Assembly (NCBI GenBank): GCA_047974165.1
Contig: JBKECB010000025.1
Span: forward strand, 1 to 60,678
Direction: 5' to 3'
Length of the DNA: 60,678 nucleotides
Source: Lactovum sp047974165
Lineage (GTDB): Bacteria; Bacillota; Bacilli; Lactobacillales; Streptococcaceae
The notes beneath the pieces are model-generated. The model searched no databases and was not told where the DNA came from. It saw nothing but the letters and a program-made list of their open reading frames with translations. Of the stretch, positions 34,598 to 43,375 are shown piece after piece. Each line of letters starts with the position of its first letter. Position 1 is the first letter of the stretch. Both the position numbers and the translations under genes were made by a program.

Positions 34598-35491
34598 TTA
34601 ATTTGTTTCTGCTCTCCAGGCTGATATTTCTTTATACAAGCTTGCTTTTCCAATTGAATTGAAAAGCTCCATTTTTTGTTTGACTACCTTTTTTGCTTCT
34701 ACAATACAATCAGGATTAATCACATTCACATCCCAAAGCTCTGTTGTTGAGAGAATTTCACGGCACTTTTTATAAAAAGCATATTTATAATCTGATGAAA
34801 TATTCACTTTTTGAATTCCAATCTCAACAGCTTTTGCAATTTCCTCATCTGGATTAGCTGATCCACCATGTAACACTAAAGGAATTGTAACTTTTTCTTT
34901 AATTCCTTCAAGCACATCCATTTTTAACTCTGGTTTGATATCTTTAGGGTAAATACCATGTGCTGTTCCAATTGCTACAGCAAGTGTATCAATTCCTGTT
35001 TTTGTAATAAATTCATTTGCATCTTCTGGATTAGTATAGATAACAGTTGATACACCACCTTCAACAGAAGTTCCAGTATTTCCAATCGTTCCTAGTTCGG
35101 CTTCTACAGACACATCAATCAAATGACAGACATCTACAACTTCTTTTGTAATTTTAATATTCTCTTCAAAAGAAAGTAATGAGCCATCAATCATCACTGA
35201 ACTAAAGCCACAATGAATCGCACGTAAGACACTCTTCAAACTATCTCCATGATCAAGATGAAGAACAAAAGGAATATGACTATTTTTGATACGACTCAAA
35301 GCATATTGGAAGAAGTCATCTTTTGCAAACTCAAGCTCTGTCGGATGAACTGCAATAATTGCTGGTGCATTATTTTCCTCCGCAGCCTCAATGACAGTAC
35401 GTAAGAAACTACTATCTGCCACATTAAAGGCACCTACAGCAAAATTATTTTCTTTTGCAATTTCTAACATTTGGTTCATATTAATTAACAT
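34598..35491 (-). CDS. Class II ketose-bisphosphate aldolase (copy 2)
   Basis: The 297-residue protein belongs to the Zn2+-dependent fructose/tagatose-bisphosphate aldolase family. The catalytic Asp and first zinc His are in LHLDHGD near residue 84, other zinc ligands are in GTAHGIYPKD (about 180) and VLHGGSAN (about 208). It cleaves a phosphorylated ketose to dihydroxyacetone phosphate and an aldehyde. It is the last gene of a fructose-family PTS operon, next to a second full-length aldolase with which it shares only family-level similarity. Confidence 0.87.
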   Translation of the reverse strand: MLINMNQMLEIAKENNFAVGAFNVADSSFLRTVIEAAEENNAPAIIAVHPTELEFAKDDFFQYALSRIKNSHIPFVLHLDHGDSLKSVLRAIHCGFSSVMIDGSLLSFEENIKITKEVVDVCHLIDVSVEAELGTIGNTGTSVEGGVSTVIYTNPEDANEFITKTGIDTLAVAIGTAHGIYPKDIKPELKMDVLEGIKEKVTIPLVLHGGSANPDEEIAKAVEIGIQKVNISSDYKYAFYKKCREILSTTELWDVNVINPDCIVEAKKVVKQKMELFNSIGKASLYKEISAWRAETN

Positions 35492-35537
35492 ATTTTTTCC
35501 TCTTTTTTGTATTTCTAATTATTTTATAGTATGATGA

Positions 35538-36392
35538 TTACAGTGATTGATTCACTGAACCTGCGATTTGAATATACTTTTTCACCACTTCTTTACCGGC
35601 AGCCACCGTAGAGTGAATGAGATCTGGATATCCAATTTGTGGGTTTTTTTCTATTTGTTTGATAATTTCATCTACTTGCCCACGCATGAAATCAGCTCCA
35701 ACATTAATTTTATTAATACCAAGTACCACAGACTTACGGATATTTTCCTCACCTGCACCTGAGCCACCGTGTAACACCAAAGGAAGCTGCGTTGCTTTTT
35801 TTATTTTCTCTACAATATCAAATCTAAAATCAGGCTGATAACCTTCAGGATAATCTCCATGACTTGAGCCATAAGAAATAGCTAAGCAATCTACTCCTGT
35901 CTCTTGAATAAATCTGATTGCATCATCAGGGTCTGTAAACATTTCATCTTGTGTCCACTGATTCCCTGATACCGAGCCCATATTCCCTACTTCAGCTTCA
36001 ACACTGGCATTATAGGTCTCAGCAAACTTAACCATTTCTTTTGTGATTTTAATATTTTCTTCCAATGGATACATAGAGGCATCCATCATAACACTTGAGA
36101 AGCCTTCATTTAAACATTGCTTAACATAGGCTACATGTTGTCCGTGATCCAGATTAATTGCCACTTCAACACTCGCATCTTTTGCCATCCTAATGATAGA
36201 TTTTGTAAGATAGCGATAGTCTAAATGAAACATTAAGTGTTCTTCTAATAAATCAATAATAATTGGAGAACGCAACTCTTCAGCCGCTTCAATTACTGCT
36301 TTTGCTGTTTCAAGATTGAAACAATTTATTGCCATTACAGCATACTTTTCCCGATTTGCTTTTTGAAGTATTTCTTTCATTGATACATACAT
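35538..36392 (-). CDS. Class II ketose-bisphosphate aldolase (copy 1)
   Basis: At 284 residues this is a GatY/KbaY/FbaA-type aldolase. The catalytic and zinc residues are in INLDHGQ near residue 80, SSHGDYPEG near 175 and VLHGGSGAGEENI near 205. All key residues appear intact, so it should be active. It directly follows the EIIC gene (10-bp gap). The substrate is unknown; lack of a kinase gene in the operon suggests it might act on the PTS product itself. Confidence 0.87.
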   Translation of the reverse strand: MYVSMKEILQKANREKYAVMAINCFNLETAKAVIEAAEELRSPIIIDLLEEHLMFHLDYRYLTKSIIRMAKDASVEVAINLDHGQHVAYVKQCLNEGFSSVMMDASMYPLEENIKITKEMVKFAETYNASVEAEVGNMGSVSGNQWTQDEMFTDPDDAIRFIQETGVDCLAISYGSSHGDYPEGYQPDFRFDIVEKIKKATQLPLVLHGGSGAGEENIRKSVVLGINKINVGADFMRGQVDEIIKQIEKNPQIGYPDLIHSTVAAGKEVVKKYIQIAGSVNQSL

Positions 36393-36401
36393 ACTTTTCT
36401 C

Positions 36402-37481
36402 CTATCCTATTGTAATACTTGATAAATCTACTTCTTCTTCCTCAATTTCTTCTGTAATAAGACTTGGCTTTTTCTTCAAAAGGAAAAGTGTAACACCTGT
36501 AACTACTGAACCAATTAATAATGCAATCGTGAATTTCAAAGGATCTGTCATAGCGGGAATAATAAATACTCCACCTGATGGAACAGGAGAACCAACTCCC
36601 CAAACCATACTTAATGCTCCACCAACGGCTGCACCTAATGTAGATGAGGCAATCACACGTAAAGGATCTGCTGCTGCGATAGGAATAACGCCCTCAGTAA
36701 TCATACATAAGCCCATTGGAAAGGCAATTTTTATATTATCTTCTTCCTCTTCAGAGAACTTAGGCTTAGTAAAGACTTTTGACAATAGCCAAGAAATCGT
36801 AACTCCAAAAGGAGGGACCATAGATGCTAAGATTTTTACTGCTTCAGGCTCGTAAACACCTTCTAAAAGTAAACCATCTGCAAATAGAGAAGCTACTTTA
36901 TTGACAGGACCACCAAAATCAAAGGCAGCCATTCCTCCCATAATTAGTCCAAATAAAAATTTCCCTGAACCTTGTAGGTTATTTAAGAAGGTAGTCATCG
37001 CCTCAGTCGCCCAAACAATCGGAACTCCAACTACAAAGAACATGAGTAAACCAATAATCAAGGTTGAAACTAAGGGAACAATTAACATCGGCATTAAACC
37101 TTGAGCCCACTTTGGAACTTTTAAATTTTCAACCAACCATTTTACAAAGAAACCGACAAGGAAACCACCTAGCATTCCACCTAAGAATCCAGCACCAATG
37201 CTATTTGCAATTAATCCCATAAATAAACCTGGGCCGATACCTGGACGGTCTGCAATAGAATAAGCAATTGCGGCTGAAATAACTGGTGCAAGTAAGCCCA
37301 TTCCCAGTACACCTAATGAAACAAGAGCATCCCAAACAGAATAACTGGCCTTATAATCTTCAATAACAGAACCGCCTGTCAAATTTCCAATTGCAATTAA
37401 AAGTCCTGCAGTAACAACAATTGGAAGCATATAAGAAATAGCTGTCAGTGCATGCTTTTTTATTTCTAATTTTTTTAACAT
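36402..37481 (-). CDS. PTS fructose-family EIIC component
   Basis: The 359-residue polytopic membrane protein matches the fructose-family EIIC domain: SYMLPIVVTAGLLIAIGN near residue 15-33, GPGLFMGLIANSIGAGFLGGMLGGFLVGF near 80-110, and FDFGGPVNKVASLF near 187. It forms the sugar channel of a PTS whose IIA and IIB parts are separate proteins encoded just upstream. The specific sugar is unknown; fructose-like EIICs usually produce ketose-1-phosphates. Confidence 0.9.
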   Translation of the reverse strand: MLKKLEIKKHALTAISYMLPIVVTAGLLIAIGNLTGGSVIEDYKASYSVWDALVSLGVLGMGLLAPVISAAIAYSIADRPGIGPGLFMGLIANSIGAGFLGGMLGGFLVGFFVKWLVENLKVPKWAQGLMPMLIVPLVSTLIIGLLMFFVVGVPIVWATEAMTTFLNNLQGSGKFLFGLIMGGMAAFDFGGPVNKVASLFADGLLLEGVYEPEAVKILASMVPPFGVTISWLLSKVFTKPKFSEEEEDNIKIAFPMGLCMITEGVIPIAAADPLRVIASSTLGAAVGGALSMVWGVGSPVPSGGVFIIPAMTDPLKFTIALLIGSVVTGVTLFLLKKKPSLITEEIEEEEVDLSSITIG

Positions 37482-37500
37482 ATTTTCTCCTTTCTCAAAA

Positions 37501-37815
37501 CTAACCTTCTCCTAGCTCTTTTTCAATCTTATTAATAAGTGCTTTTGGAGCTTTTATGACAATACTTGTCGGTACTTCAACAAGCTTTTTATCTTTGAAA
37601 CGTTCTTTACCGGTGATTTTTATATCAGCAGCAATGATTACAATATCAGCTTCCTTTATTTCTTCAACAGTCAACGCATCTTCTGTCCCAATTGTTCCTT
37701 GCGTCTCGATGTGAACGGTATGCCCTAATTCTTTTGCTGCCTTAACTAACTTTTCTTTTGCAATATAAGTATGTGCAATCCCAGAAGTACAAGCTGCGAT
37801 TCCTACAATTTTCAT
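37501..37815 (-). CDS. PTS fructose-family EIIB component
   Basis: The 104-residue protein carries the phosphocysteine site C9 in AACTSGIAHTYIA, a strong match for fructose-specific IIB. It passes phosphate from EIIA to the sugar bound to EIIC. It lies 20 bp upstream of the EIIC gene in the same operon. Confidence 0.92.
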   Translation of the reverse strand: MKIVGIAACTSGIAHTYIAKEKLVKAAKELGHTVHIETQGTIGTEDALTVEEIKEADIVIIAADIKITGKERFKDKKLVEVPTSIVIKAPKALINKIEKELGEG

Positions 37816-37862
37816 AAAATAATCCCTCCTTTCATTTTATTGAGATAAACTATTGATTACTT

Positions 37863-38345
37863 TTAGCCTTCAGGATTTTTAGATAAAAGTGTCAACATTT
37901 CTTCTTTCGTTTTAACAGTCTGTAGCTGAGAAATAAAGTCTTCATCTGCTAAGAGTATCGCTACTTTTTGTAGTAACTTAATATGAGTCGTTGTTTCATC
38001 AATATTTCTAACTGCAAATAAAATAATAATATTTACAGGCTCATCATCTAATGATTCCCAGTCAATTGGTTTGGCTACACGCCCAATAACAATCGAGGTT
38101 TTCTTAACACTTTCTGACTTACCATGTGGAATTGCAACCCCTTTTCCTAGACCTGTCATCCCTTCTTCTTCTCTCAGAAAGACATCCTTTATAAAGTCTT
38201 CTTTATTTTTTAGAATTTCTTTTTCTAACAACATTTGAGAAAGCTCTGAAATCACTTCATTTTTATTCCTTGCCTTAAGTTCTAAATTAATTAAATCTGC
38301 ATCAATGACATCGATAATACTAAAATTTTCCTTTAAATCTATCAT
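37863..38345 (-). CDS. PTS fructose-family EIIA component
   Basis: The 160-residue protein has the IIA phosphohistidine motif GKGVAIPHGKS with H74 as the likely site, and LREEEGMTGLG just before it. It accepts phosphate from HPr. The gene follows the regulator with a 1-bp gap and has an AGGA ribosome site. Confidence 0.92.
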   Translation of the reverse strand: MIDLKENFSIIDVIDADLINLELKARNKNEVISELSQMLLEKEILKNKEDFIKDVFLREEEGMTGLGKGVAIPHGKSESVKKTSIVIGRVAKPIDWESLDDEPVNIIILFAVRNIDETTTHIKLLQKVAILLADEDFISQLQTVKTKEEMLTLLSKNPEG

Positions 38346-38346
38346 T

Positions 38347-39807
38347 TTAAAATCCTCCTAAAATTTCTTTCACACGTTCTTCATCTTGCTTAGTAAATAC
38401 TGCATTTACCAAAATTGTGGGATAGCTTACAGGGCTACTTAAATTTATTGTTGTCAAAATCAAATCTATATCCTCGTATTTTTCTTTATTTTTTAAGAAA
38501 ACTCTTGAAGATAAAACATCTACAATTTCAATATTTTGAAAACATTTCTGTACCTTTACTTTTAATAATTCTGAAGTTCCAATTCCTGAACTACAAAGAA
38601 TTAAAATTCTTTTTTTTCTTTGTGCAATTTCTAAATACTTTACAAAGTAAAGAGTTAAAAATCCAATTTCATCATCTGATAAGTTAAGAAGTTCATAATC
38701 TTCTTCTAATTGCTGGGTCACTTTTTTCACAGAATAGAAAATCTGAGAATATTCTAATAAAATATCTTTTAGAACACCATTTCTTATAATAATTTCATTT
38801 TTTAAACGATAAAGTAAAGGTTGTATATGAGCTAATAAATCCTCTATATTCACTTCAGTTTTTAGATCAACTTGATGAATTTCTGACATTTTCTCTAAAA
38901 ACTGAATTGTAATTTCTTCTGAATTTTTATTTTCTCGTATTAACGTTGATTTTTTATTTTCAACTCTTGAAGAAATTAAGTACTGAAATAAATAATAACT
39001 TTCATTTTTAGATAACTTTACTAAAGAACCAGCTATTTTTTTTATTACCTCCTCTGAAAGTTGGAAATATTTATAATTATTCTGAATTAACTCTAGTTCT
39101 TCTTTTTCTAAATCATCTTCTTGTTCTTCTAATATTCTACCTTGTCGGGTTCGCTGAAGTAAGATATAAAGATGGGAAAAAATATTAACATTATAGGGAT
39201 AAGAAATTGTTGTCTCTAACTTTTTTTCAATATACTCTAAAATATAAGTAATATAGTCAACATCATGAGAATTCATCAAATGATTCTTTGTAGTAAAAAT
39301 ATTATCCATTAAATTTTTTTGAGCAATGATTGACAACACTGCTTTTCGGATATCTTTTTCTAACGCTTCAATATAGAGCTTCTTATATTCCTTTTTTAAC
39401 TTAACCTGATAATTATTTAAGTACCTTTCCATCCTTTTAATATCACTATTTACAACTGTTGGAGACAGATAATATTTTTCAAATAAATAATCAATCATAA
39501 TTTTATTTGGAGCTTTAAAAAGTAGCTCTAACATAATATTTAAACGGCGTTCTGAAGGCTCAGGAATATAACTACTTGTTATTCCACTACTTTCTTTTAA
39601 GAAAAGCTCATAATTTAAAACTAATCCTTTTCCTGGTTCAGATTTGATAAGTTCTCCCTTCTCAACCTCTTCATTTATCCTCTTAATCGATCGATAAATT
39701 GTTTTTGAAGAAACCTTTAAAATATCTGCTAATTCATTTGCAGTCAGAGATAAATTATTTTTAAGTAATAAATCAACAATCTTGTTTTCTCGTTTACTTA
39801 GATGCAT
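38347..39807 (-). CDS. PRD-containing transcriptional activator/antiterminator-type regulator of the PTS operon
   Basis: The 486-residue protein has an N-terminal helix-turn-helix (about residues 15-45, LTANELADILKVSSKTIYRSIKRI), a second winged-helix-like region near 90-135, PTS regulation domains in the middle, and an EIIB-like domain with ILCSSGIGTSELL near residue 402. No C-terminal EIIA domain is present; the separate IIA gene follows directly. Such MtlR/ManR-type proteins are switched by PTS phosphorylation and activate their operon. It is first in the operon and so probably autoregulates. Confidence 0.85.
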   Translation of the reverse strand: MHLSKRENKIVDLLLKNNLSLTANELADILKVSSKTIYRSIKRINEEVEKGELIKSEPGKGLVLNYELFLKESSGITSSYIPEPSERRLNIMLELLFKAPNKIMIDYLFEKYYLSPTVVNSDIKRMERYLNNYQVKLKKEYKKLYIEALEKDIRKAVLSIIAQKNLMDNIFTTKNHLMNSHDVDYITYILEYIEKKLETTISYPYNVNIFSHLYILLQRTRQGRILEEQEDDLEKEELELIQNNYKYFQLSEEVIKKIAGSLVKLSKNESYYLFQYLISSRVENKKSTLIRENKNSEEITIQFLEKMSEIHQVDLKTEVNIEDLLAHIQPLLYRLKNEIIIRNGVLKDILLEYSQIFYSVKKVTQQLEEDYELLNLSDDEIGFLTLYFVKYLEIAQRKKRILILCSSGIGTSELLKVKVQKCFQNIEIVDVLSSRVFLKNKEKYEDIDLILTTINLSSPVSYPTILVNAVFTKQDEERVKEILGGF

Positions 39808-39825
39808 CTTAACCTCCTTAAATAA

Positions 39826-39854
39826 ATATTAACATATTTTTGAAACCGTATTCT
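39826..39854 (-). promoter_or_regulatory. PTS operon promoter and cre site
   Basis: An extended -10 (minus TGTTAATAT, 39826-39834) is preceded by AGAATACGGTTTCA (39841-39854), which matches the cre consensus WGWAARCGYTWWMA at 12 of 14 positions. The cre lies in the -35 region, consistent with catabolite repression. Confidence 0.6.
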
Positions 39855-39886
39855 TCTTCTTTAGTCTTCTATTGTGGACAGCAAAT

Positions 39887-39914
39887 AAAAAAAGCTAAAA
39901 TTTACTCTAGCTTT
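39887..39914 (-). terminator. Terminator of thiI
   Basis: AAAGCTA/TAGCTTT with a 10-base loop (39891-39914) followed on the minus strand by a T tract, just after the thiI stop codon. Confidence 0.75.
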
Positions 39915-39919
39915 CTTTT

Positions 39920-41137
39920 TTATAAAAAGTCATTAAATTCTTCATCTTCTAACTGTTGAGCATTTAAAGAAATTTTTTCAATTTTAATTCCTGATACTGC
40001 TTCTGCTACTAATCCTTCAATATCTAACTTACTTTCATAAAATTCAACTTTTTCTAATTTGGGATTTGTCTTAGGATTTGCAGGTGCAAAAACCGTACAA
40101 CAATCCTCATAAGGTAAGATTGAAAGGTTAAAAGTATCTATTTTTTCAGCAATTTCAATAATTTCAATCTTATCCATTGTAATTACTGGACGAATTACAG
40201 GTGTTGTAGTCACTGCATTGATGACAGACATTGAACCTAAGGTTTGACTTGCCACTTGACCTAAAGATTCACCATTAATAATTACTCGTCCTAATCTTTG
40301 TTCACGGATTTCATCCACTACTCGCATCATAAAGCGACGTGTTAAAGTCATCAGATAAGCTTCAGGAGCTTTTTCACGAATCTCTTCTTGAATTTTAGTA
40401 AAAGGAACTTCGATAAATTGAATATCTCCACCAAAAACAGTCAATTTTTTTGTCAAATCCTTTGCTTTTTGTAAGGCGCCAGGTGAGGTATAAGGTGGGC
40501 TTGCAAAATGAACTGCCTCTATTTCTACACCACGCTTCAAGGCCAAGTAACCTGCCACTGGAGAGTCAATACCTCCCGAGAGCATCAGATGACCTCTACC
40601 TGCAGTTCCTACAGGTAAGCCAGCTGCCCCTTTTACAGTTTCATAACTCAGATATATAGCCTCTGTACGTATCTCAACACGTAAGGTAATATCTGGTGAC
40701 TTCATTTGAACTTTTGCATATTCAAAATGATTAAAGACCAAATCTCCAAGTGTTTGGTTAATTTCTGTAGAATCTAATTCAAAACTATGATCTGCCCGAC
40801 GTGTCTGAATTTTAAAGGTCTGTCCTGGCTGATAGATAGACTTAAAAAGAGCAATTGTTGTTACTTTTAATTCTTCCAAAGAACGTTCTATCTTGATAGA
40901 AGGCGAAAAACTTTGAATTCCAAATACACGCGTTAGTCGACGAGAAATCTCTTGATAATCTGCTCCATTTAAAAGAATATGTGTATGATCACGCGTAGCA
41001 TTTATCTTAACTGAAAAACCTTGTAATACTTCTTGTATATTTTTTGCCAAGCGTTGAATAAATTGCTTTTTATTTTTTCCTTTTGTTGAAAGTTCACCAT
41101 AGCGAACTAAAATTTCTGTATAGTTTATTTGAGTCAT
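39920..41137 (-). CDS. thiI: ThiI, tRNA 4-thiouridine synthase
   Basis: The 405-residue protein has an N-terminal ferredoxin-like and THUMP region (about 1-165) and a PP-loop ATPase domain with the motif LSGGIDSPVAGYLAL near residue 187. It adenylates uridine 8 of tRNA for thiolation. The C-terminal rhodanese domain of the E. coli enzyme is missing, as in other Firmicutes. The start ATG follows the hisS stop by 8 bases with no ribosome site; a TATAAT formed by the end of hisS is 7 bases upstream, so it may have its own leaderless transcript. Confidence 0.92.
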   Translation of the reverse strand: MTQINYTEILVRYGELSTKGKNKKQFIQRLAKNIQEVLQGFSVKINATRDHTHILLNGADYQEISRRLTRVFGIQSFSPSIKIERSLEELKVTTIALFKSIYQPGQTFKIQTRRADHSFELDSTEINQTLGDLVFNHFEYAKVQMKSPDITLRVEIRTEAIYLSYETVKGAAGLPVGTAGRGHLMLSGGIDSPVAGYLALKRGVEIEAVHFASPPYTSPGALQKAKDLTKKLTVFGGDIQFIEVPFTKIQEEIREKAPEAYLMTLTRRFMMRVVDEIREQRLGRVIINGESLGQVASQTLGSMSVINAVTTTPVIRPVITMDKIEIIEIAEKIDTFNLSILPYEDCCTVFAPANPKTNPKLEKVEFYESKLDIEGLVAEAVSGIKIEKISLNAQQLEDEEFNDFL

Positions 41138-41145
41138 AAATTACA

Positions 41146-42441
41146 TTATACACTTTTTTCTTCCATCATTAGATTTCTATAAATAGAAGCAAAATTTGTT
41201 GAAAGTTCTTCTAAACTTGTTGAAAGTTCTTTTTTAGTTATCGTATTTTTAAGTACTAACTTTCCAGTTTGAATCTCATCTGCTCCAACAATAAGAAGCG
41301 TTCTTGCTTTTAATTTTTCAGCTGTTTTATACTGCGCTGCAAGTTTACGTCCCAAATACTCTTGCTCGACATGAAAGCCTTGTATTCTGATAGATTCTGC
41401 CAACTTTAAAACATCAGAATTATTTTCCTTACCCAAAACTGCAATAAATAAATCTAGCTTATTCTCATCAGGGATTTCTACAGCTTCTAACTCTAAGGCT
41501 AAAATTAAACGCTCAATTCCAATTGCAAAGCCAATAGCTGGAGTTGCTGGTCCTTCAAAATACTCTACTAGGCTATCATATCGACCGCCACCGCAAAGAG
41601 TTAGCTCTTGACCATCCACTGTAGTTACAAATTCAAAAATAGTATCTGTATAGTAGTCTAACCCGCGAACAATCCGGTCATCAATCACATAAGAAAGCTC
41701 TAACTTATCCAAAGCCAACTTCAAAGAGTCAAAATATTCTTGACTTTCAGGACTTAAAGAATCTAAAATAGAAGGAGCATTTTTAGCAATTTCCTTATCC
41801 TTTTTATCCTTACTATCTAAAACACGTAGAGGATTCTCCTCTAAACGGCGCTGACTATCTGTAGACAAGTCTGAAAAATAAGGCTTAAAATAAGAAATCA
41901 AAGATTGACGATAATCTTGACGGCTTTCACTCGTTCCTAGTGAGTTTAATCGAAGAGAAAACTGAGATAAGCCAAGTTCTTTTAAAAATTTTGCCATCAT
42001 TGAAATCAACTCAGCATCTACTTCTGGACTACGCAAGCCTAAAATCTCTGCTCCAATTTGATGAAACTGTCTCAATCTCCCAGACTGTGGTCGCTCATAA
42101 CGAAACATCGGCCCAATATAAAAAGTCTTAAAAGGCTTTACAATCTCAGGAGCATAAAACTTATTCTCTACAAAGGAGCGGACAATCGGTGCAGTCCCTT
42201 CTGGACGCAAAGTAATATGGCGTTCTGCCTTATCATAAAAATCATACATCTCTTTTTGGACGATATCTGTCGACTCTCCTACTGAACGTTTGATAACTTC
42301 ATAATACTCAAAAATAGGTGTCCTTGTCTCTTTGAAATTATAAAGAGAAAAAACCTCCTTTACTGTTTTTTCGATAAATTGCCACTTATAAGACTCTTTA
42401 GGGCTAAGATCAGCGGTTCCTTTAGGCTTTTGTAATTTCAT
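41146..42441 (-). CDS. hisS: Histidyl-tRNA synthetase
   Basis: The 431-residue class II synthetase starts LQKPKGTADLSPKESYKWQ. It has motif 2 in FKTFYIGPMFRYERPQSGRLRQFHQ near residues 105-130 and the histidine-A signatures RGLDYYTDTIFEF near 258 and CGGGRYDSLVEYF near 285. A C-terminal anticodon-binding domain follows. It charges tRNA-His. It is upstream of thiI on the same strand and has an AGGAG ribosome site. Confidence 0.95.
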   Translation of the reverse strand: MKLQKPKGTADLSPKESYKWQFIEKTVKEVFSLYNFKETRTPIFEYYEVIKRSVGESTDIVQKEMYDFYDKAERHITLRPEGTAPIVRSFVENKFYAPEIVKPFKTFYIGPMFRYERPQSGRLRQFHQIGAEILGLRSPEVDAELISMMAKFLKELGLSQFSLRLNSLGTSESRQDYRQSLISYFKPYFSDLSTDSQRRLEENPLRVLDSKDKKDKEIAKNAPSILDSLSPESQEYFDSLKLALDKLELSYVIDDRIVRGLDYYTDTIFEFVTTVDGQELTLCGGGRYDSLVEYFEGPATPAIGFAIGIERLILALELEAVEIPDENKLDLFIAVLGKENNSDVLKLAESIRIQGFHVEQEYLGRKLAAQYKTAEKLKARTLLIVGADEIQTGKLVLKNTITKKELSTSLEELSTNFASIYRNLMMEEKSV

Positions 42442-42547
42442 AATTTCTCCTGATATTTTTTCTTTCTCTAGAATAGCATATTTTTTAAGTTTTTTCCTTT
42501 AATTTTATTTTTATTTTAGTTTCAGTAAAGATTCAGACAATTTCTTA

Positions 42548-42556
42548 TGTTATAAT
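42548..42556 (+). promoter_or_regulatory. Extended -10 promoter of the cyclophilin gene
   Basis: TGTTATAAT (42548-42556) is seven bases upstream of ATG 42564. There is no consensus -35 and no ribosome site, so a leaderless mRNA is predicted. Confidence 0.6.
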
Positions 42557-42563
42557 TATGCTT

Positions 42564-43322
42564 ATGAAAAATAAAAAAAATATACAAATTCTATCCATCA
42601 TTGGAATTTTGCTTTTGTTAATGGCTTTTTTTATTTACCTCTCAGGACGTCCTAGTTACCATGGGATTGATGGTGAAAAAACAAGTCAAACTAAGATTGA
42701 TGCACTTAGCCTTCCTCAACTTTCAGCTAAAGTTGCAGATAATGAAGCTGAAGTTGAAATCCAGACAACGGCTGGAAATATTAAAGTTAAACTATTTCCT
42801 GAGCTTGCCCCTCTCGCTGTTGAAAACTTCCTTGCCTTAGCTAAGGCTGATTATTATAAAGACAATGAATTTTTCCGTGTCATTAAAAGCTTCATGATCC
42901 AAACAGGAGATCCTGAAAATCTCGGAACTTCAAGCAAGTCAGTCGTTAATGACAATCAAGCCTTTACCACTGAAATTTCAAATCAACTCTATCACATCCG
43001 TGGAGCTTTATCTCTGGCAAATACAGGTCAAGAAAGTTCAAGTAGCTCACAATTCTTCATCATACAAAATAAAGAAGACATGAGCTCAGCTATTGGGAAT
43101 CAACTTTATCCTGAAAAAATTAAAGAAGCACTTAAAAATGGAGGTTACCCTGAACTTGATGGAAGCTATACTGTTTTTGGACAAGTCATTGAAGGTATGG
43201 AGGTTGTTGATAAGATTGCAACTGCTGAGGTAGAAGCTAATGAATCTGGTGAAGAATCTAAACCTGTCAAAGCTTTTAGTATCAAAACTGTAAAAATTAT
43301 TAAAGATTGGGACTTTAAATAA
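42564..43322 (+). CDS. Membrane-anchored cyclophilin-type peptidyl-prolyl isomerase
   Basis: The protein of about 252 residues has an N-terminal membrane anchor (about 7-26, IQILSIIGILLLLMAFFIYL) and a cyclophilin domain with VKLFPELAPLAVENFLALA, FFRVIKSFMIQTGDPE, GALSLAN and SSQFFIIQN. It should assist folding of secreted proteins outside the membrane. There is no lipobox cysteine, so it is an anchored rather than a lipid-modified protein. I use ATG 42564 instead of ATG 42558, because the latter would lie inside the expected position of transcription start. Confidence 0.88.
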   Translation: MKNKKNIQILSIIGILLLLMAFFIYLSGRPSYHGIDGEKTSQTKIDALSLPQLSAKVADNEAEVEIQTTAGNIKVKLFPELAPLAVENFLALAKADYYKDNEFFRVIKSFMIQTGDPENLGTSSKSVVNDNQAFTTEISNQLYHIRGALSLANTGQESSSSSQFFIIQNKEDMSSAIGNQLYPEKIKEALKNGGYPELDGSYTVFGQVIEGMEVVDKIATAEVEANESGEESKPVKAFSIKTVKIIKDWDFK

Positions 43323-43324
43323 GA

Positions 43325-43346
43325 AAATTTGCCGATTGGCAAATTT
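43325..43346 (+). terminator. Terminator of the cyclophilin gene
   Basis: AAATTTGCC/GGCAAATTT with loop GATT, followed by T residues, starting three bases after the stop codon. Confidence 0.9.
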
Positions 43347-43375
43347 TTTAATTTCTTAATAAAAGCTACTTTTTT

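Noticed and set aside
36529..36855. Plus-strand frame of 108 codons opposite the EIIC gene
   Set aside because: Antisense shadow of a well-supported membrane protein gene; no ribosome site.
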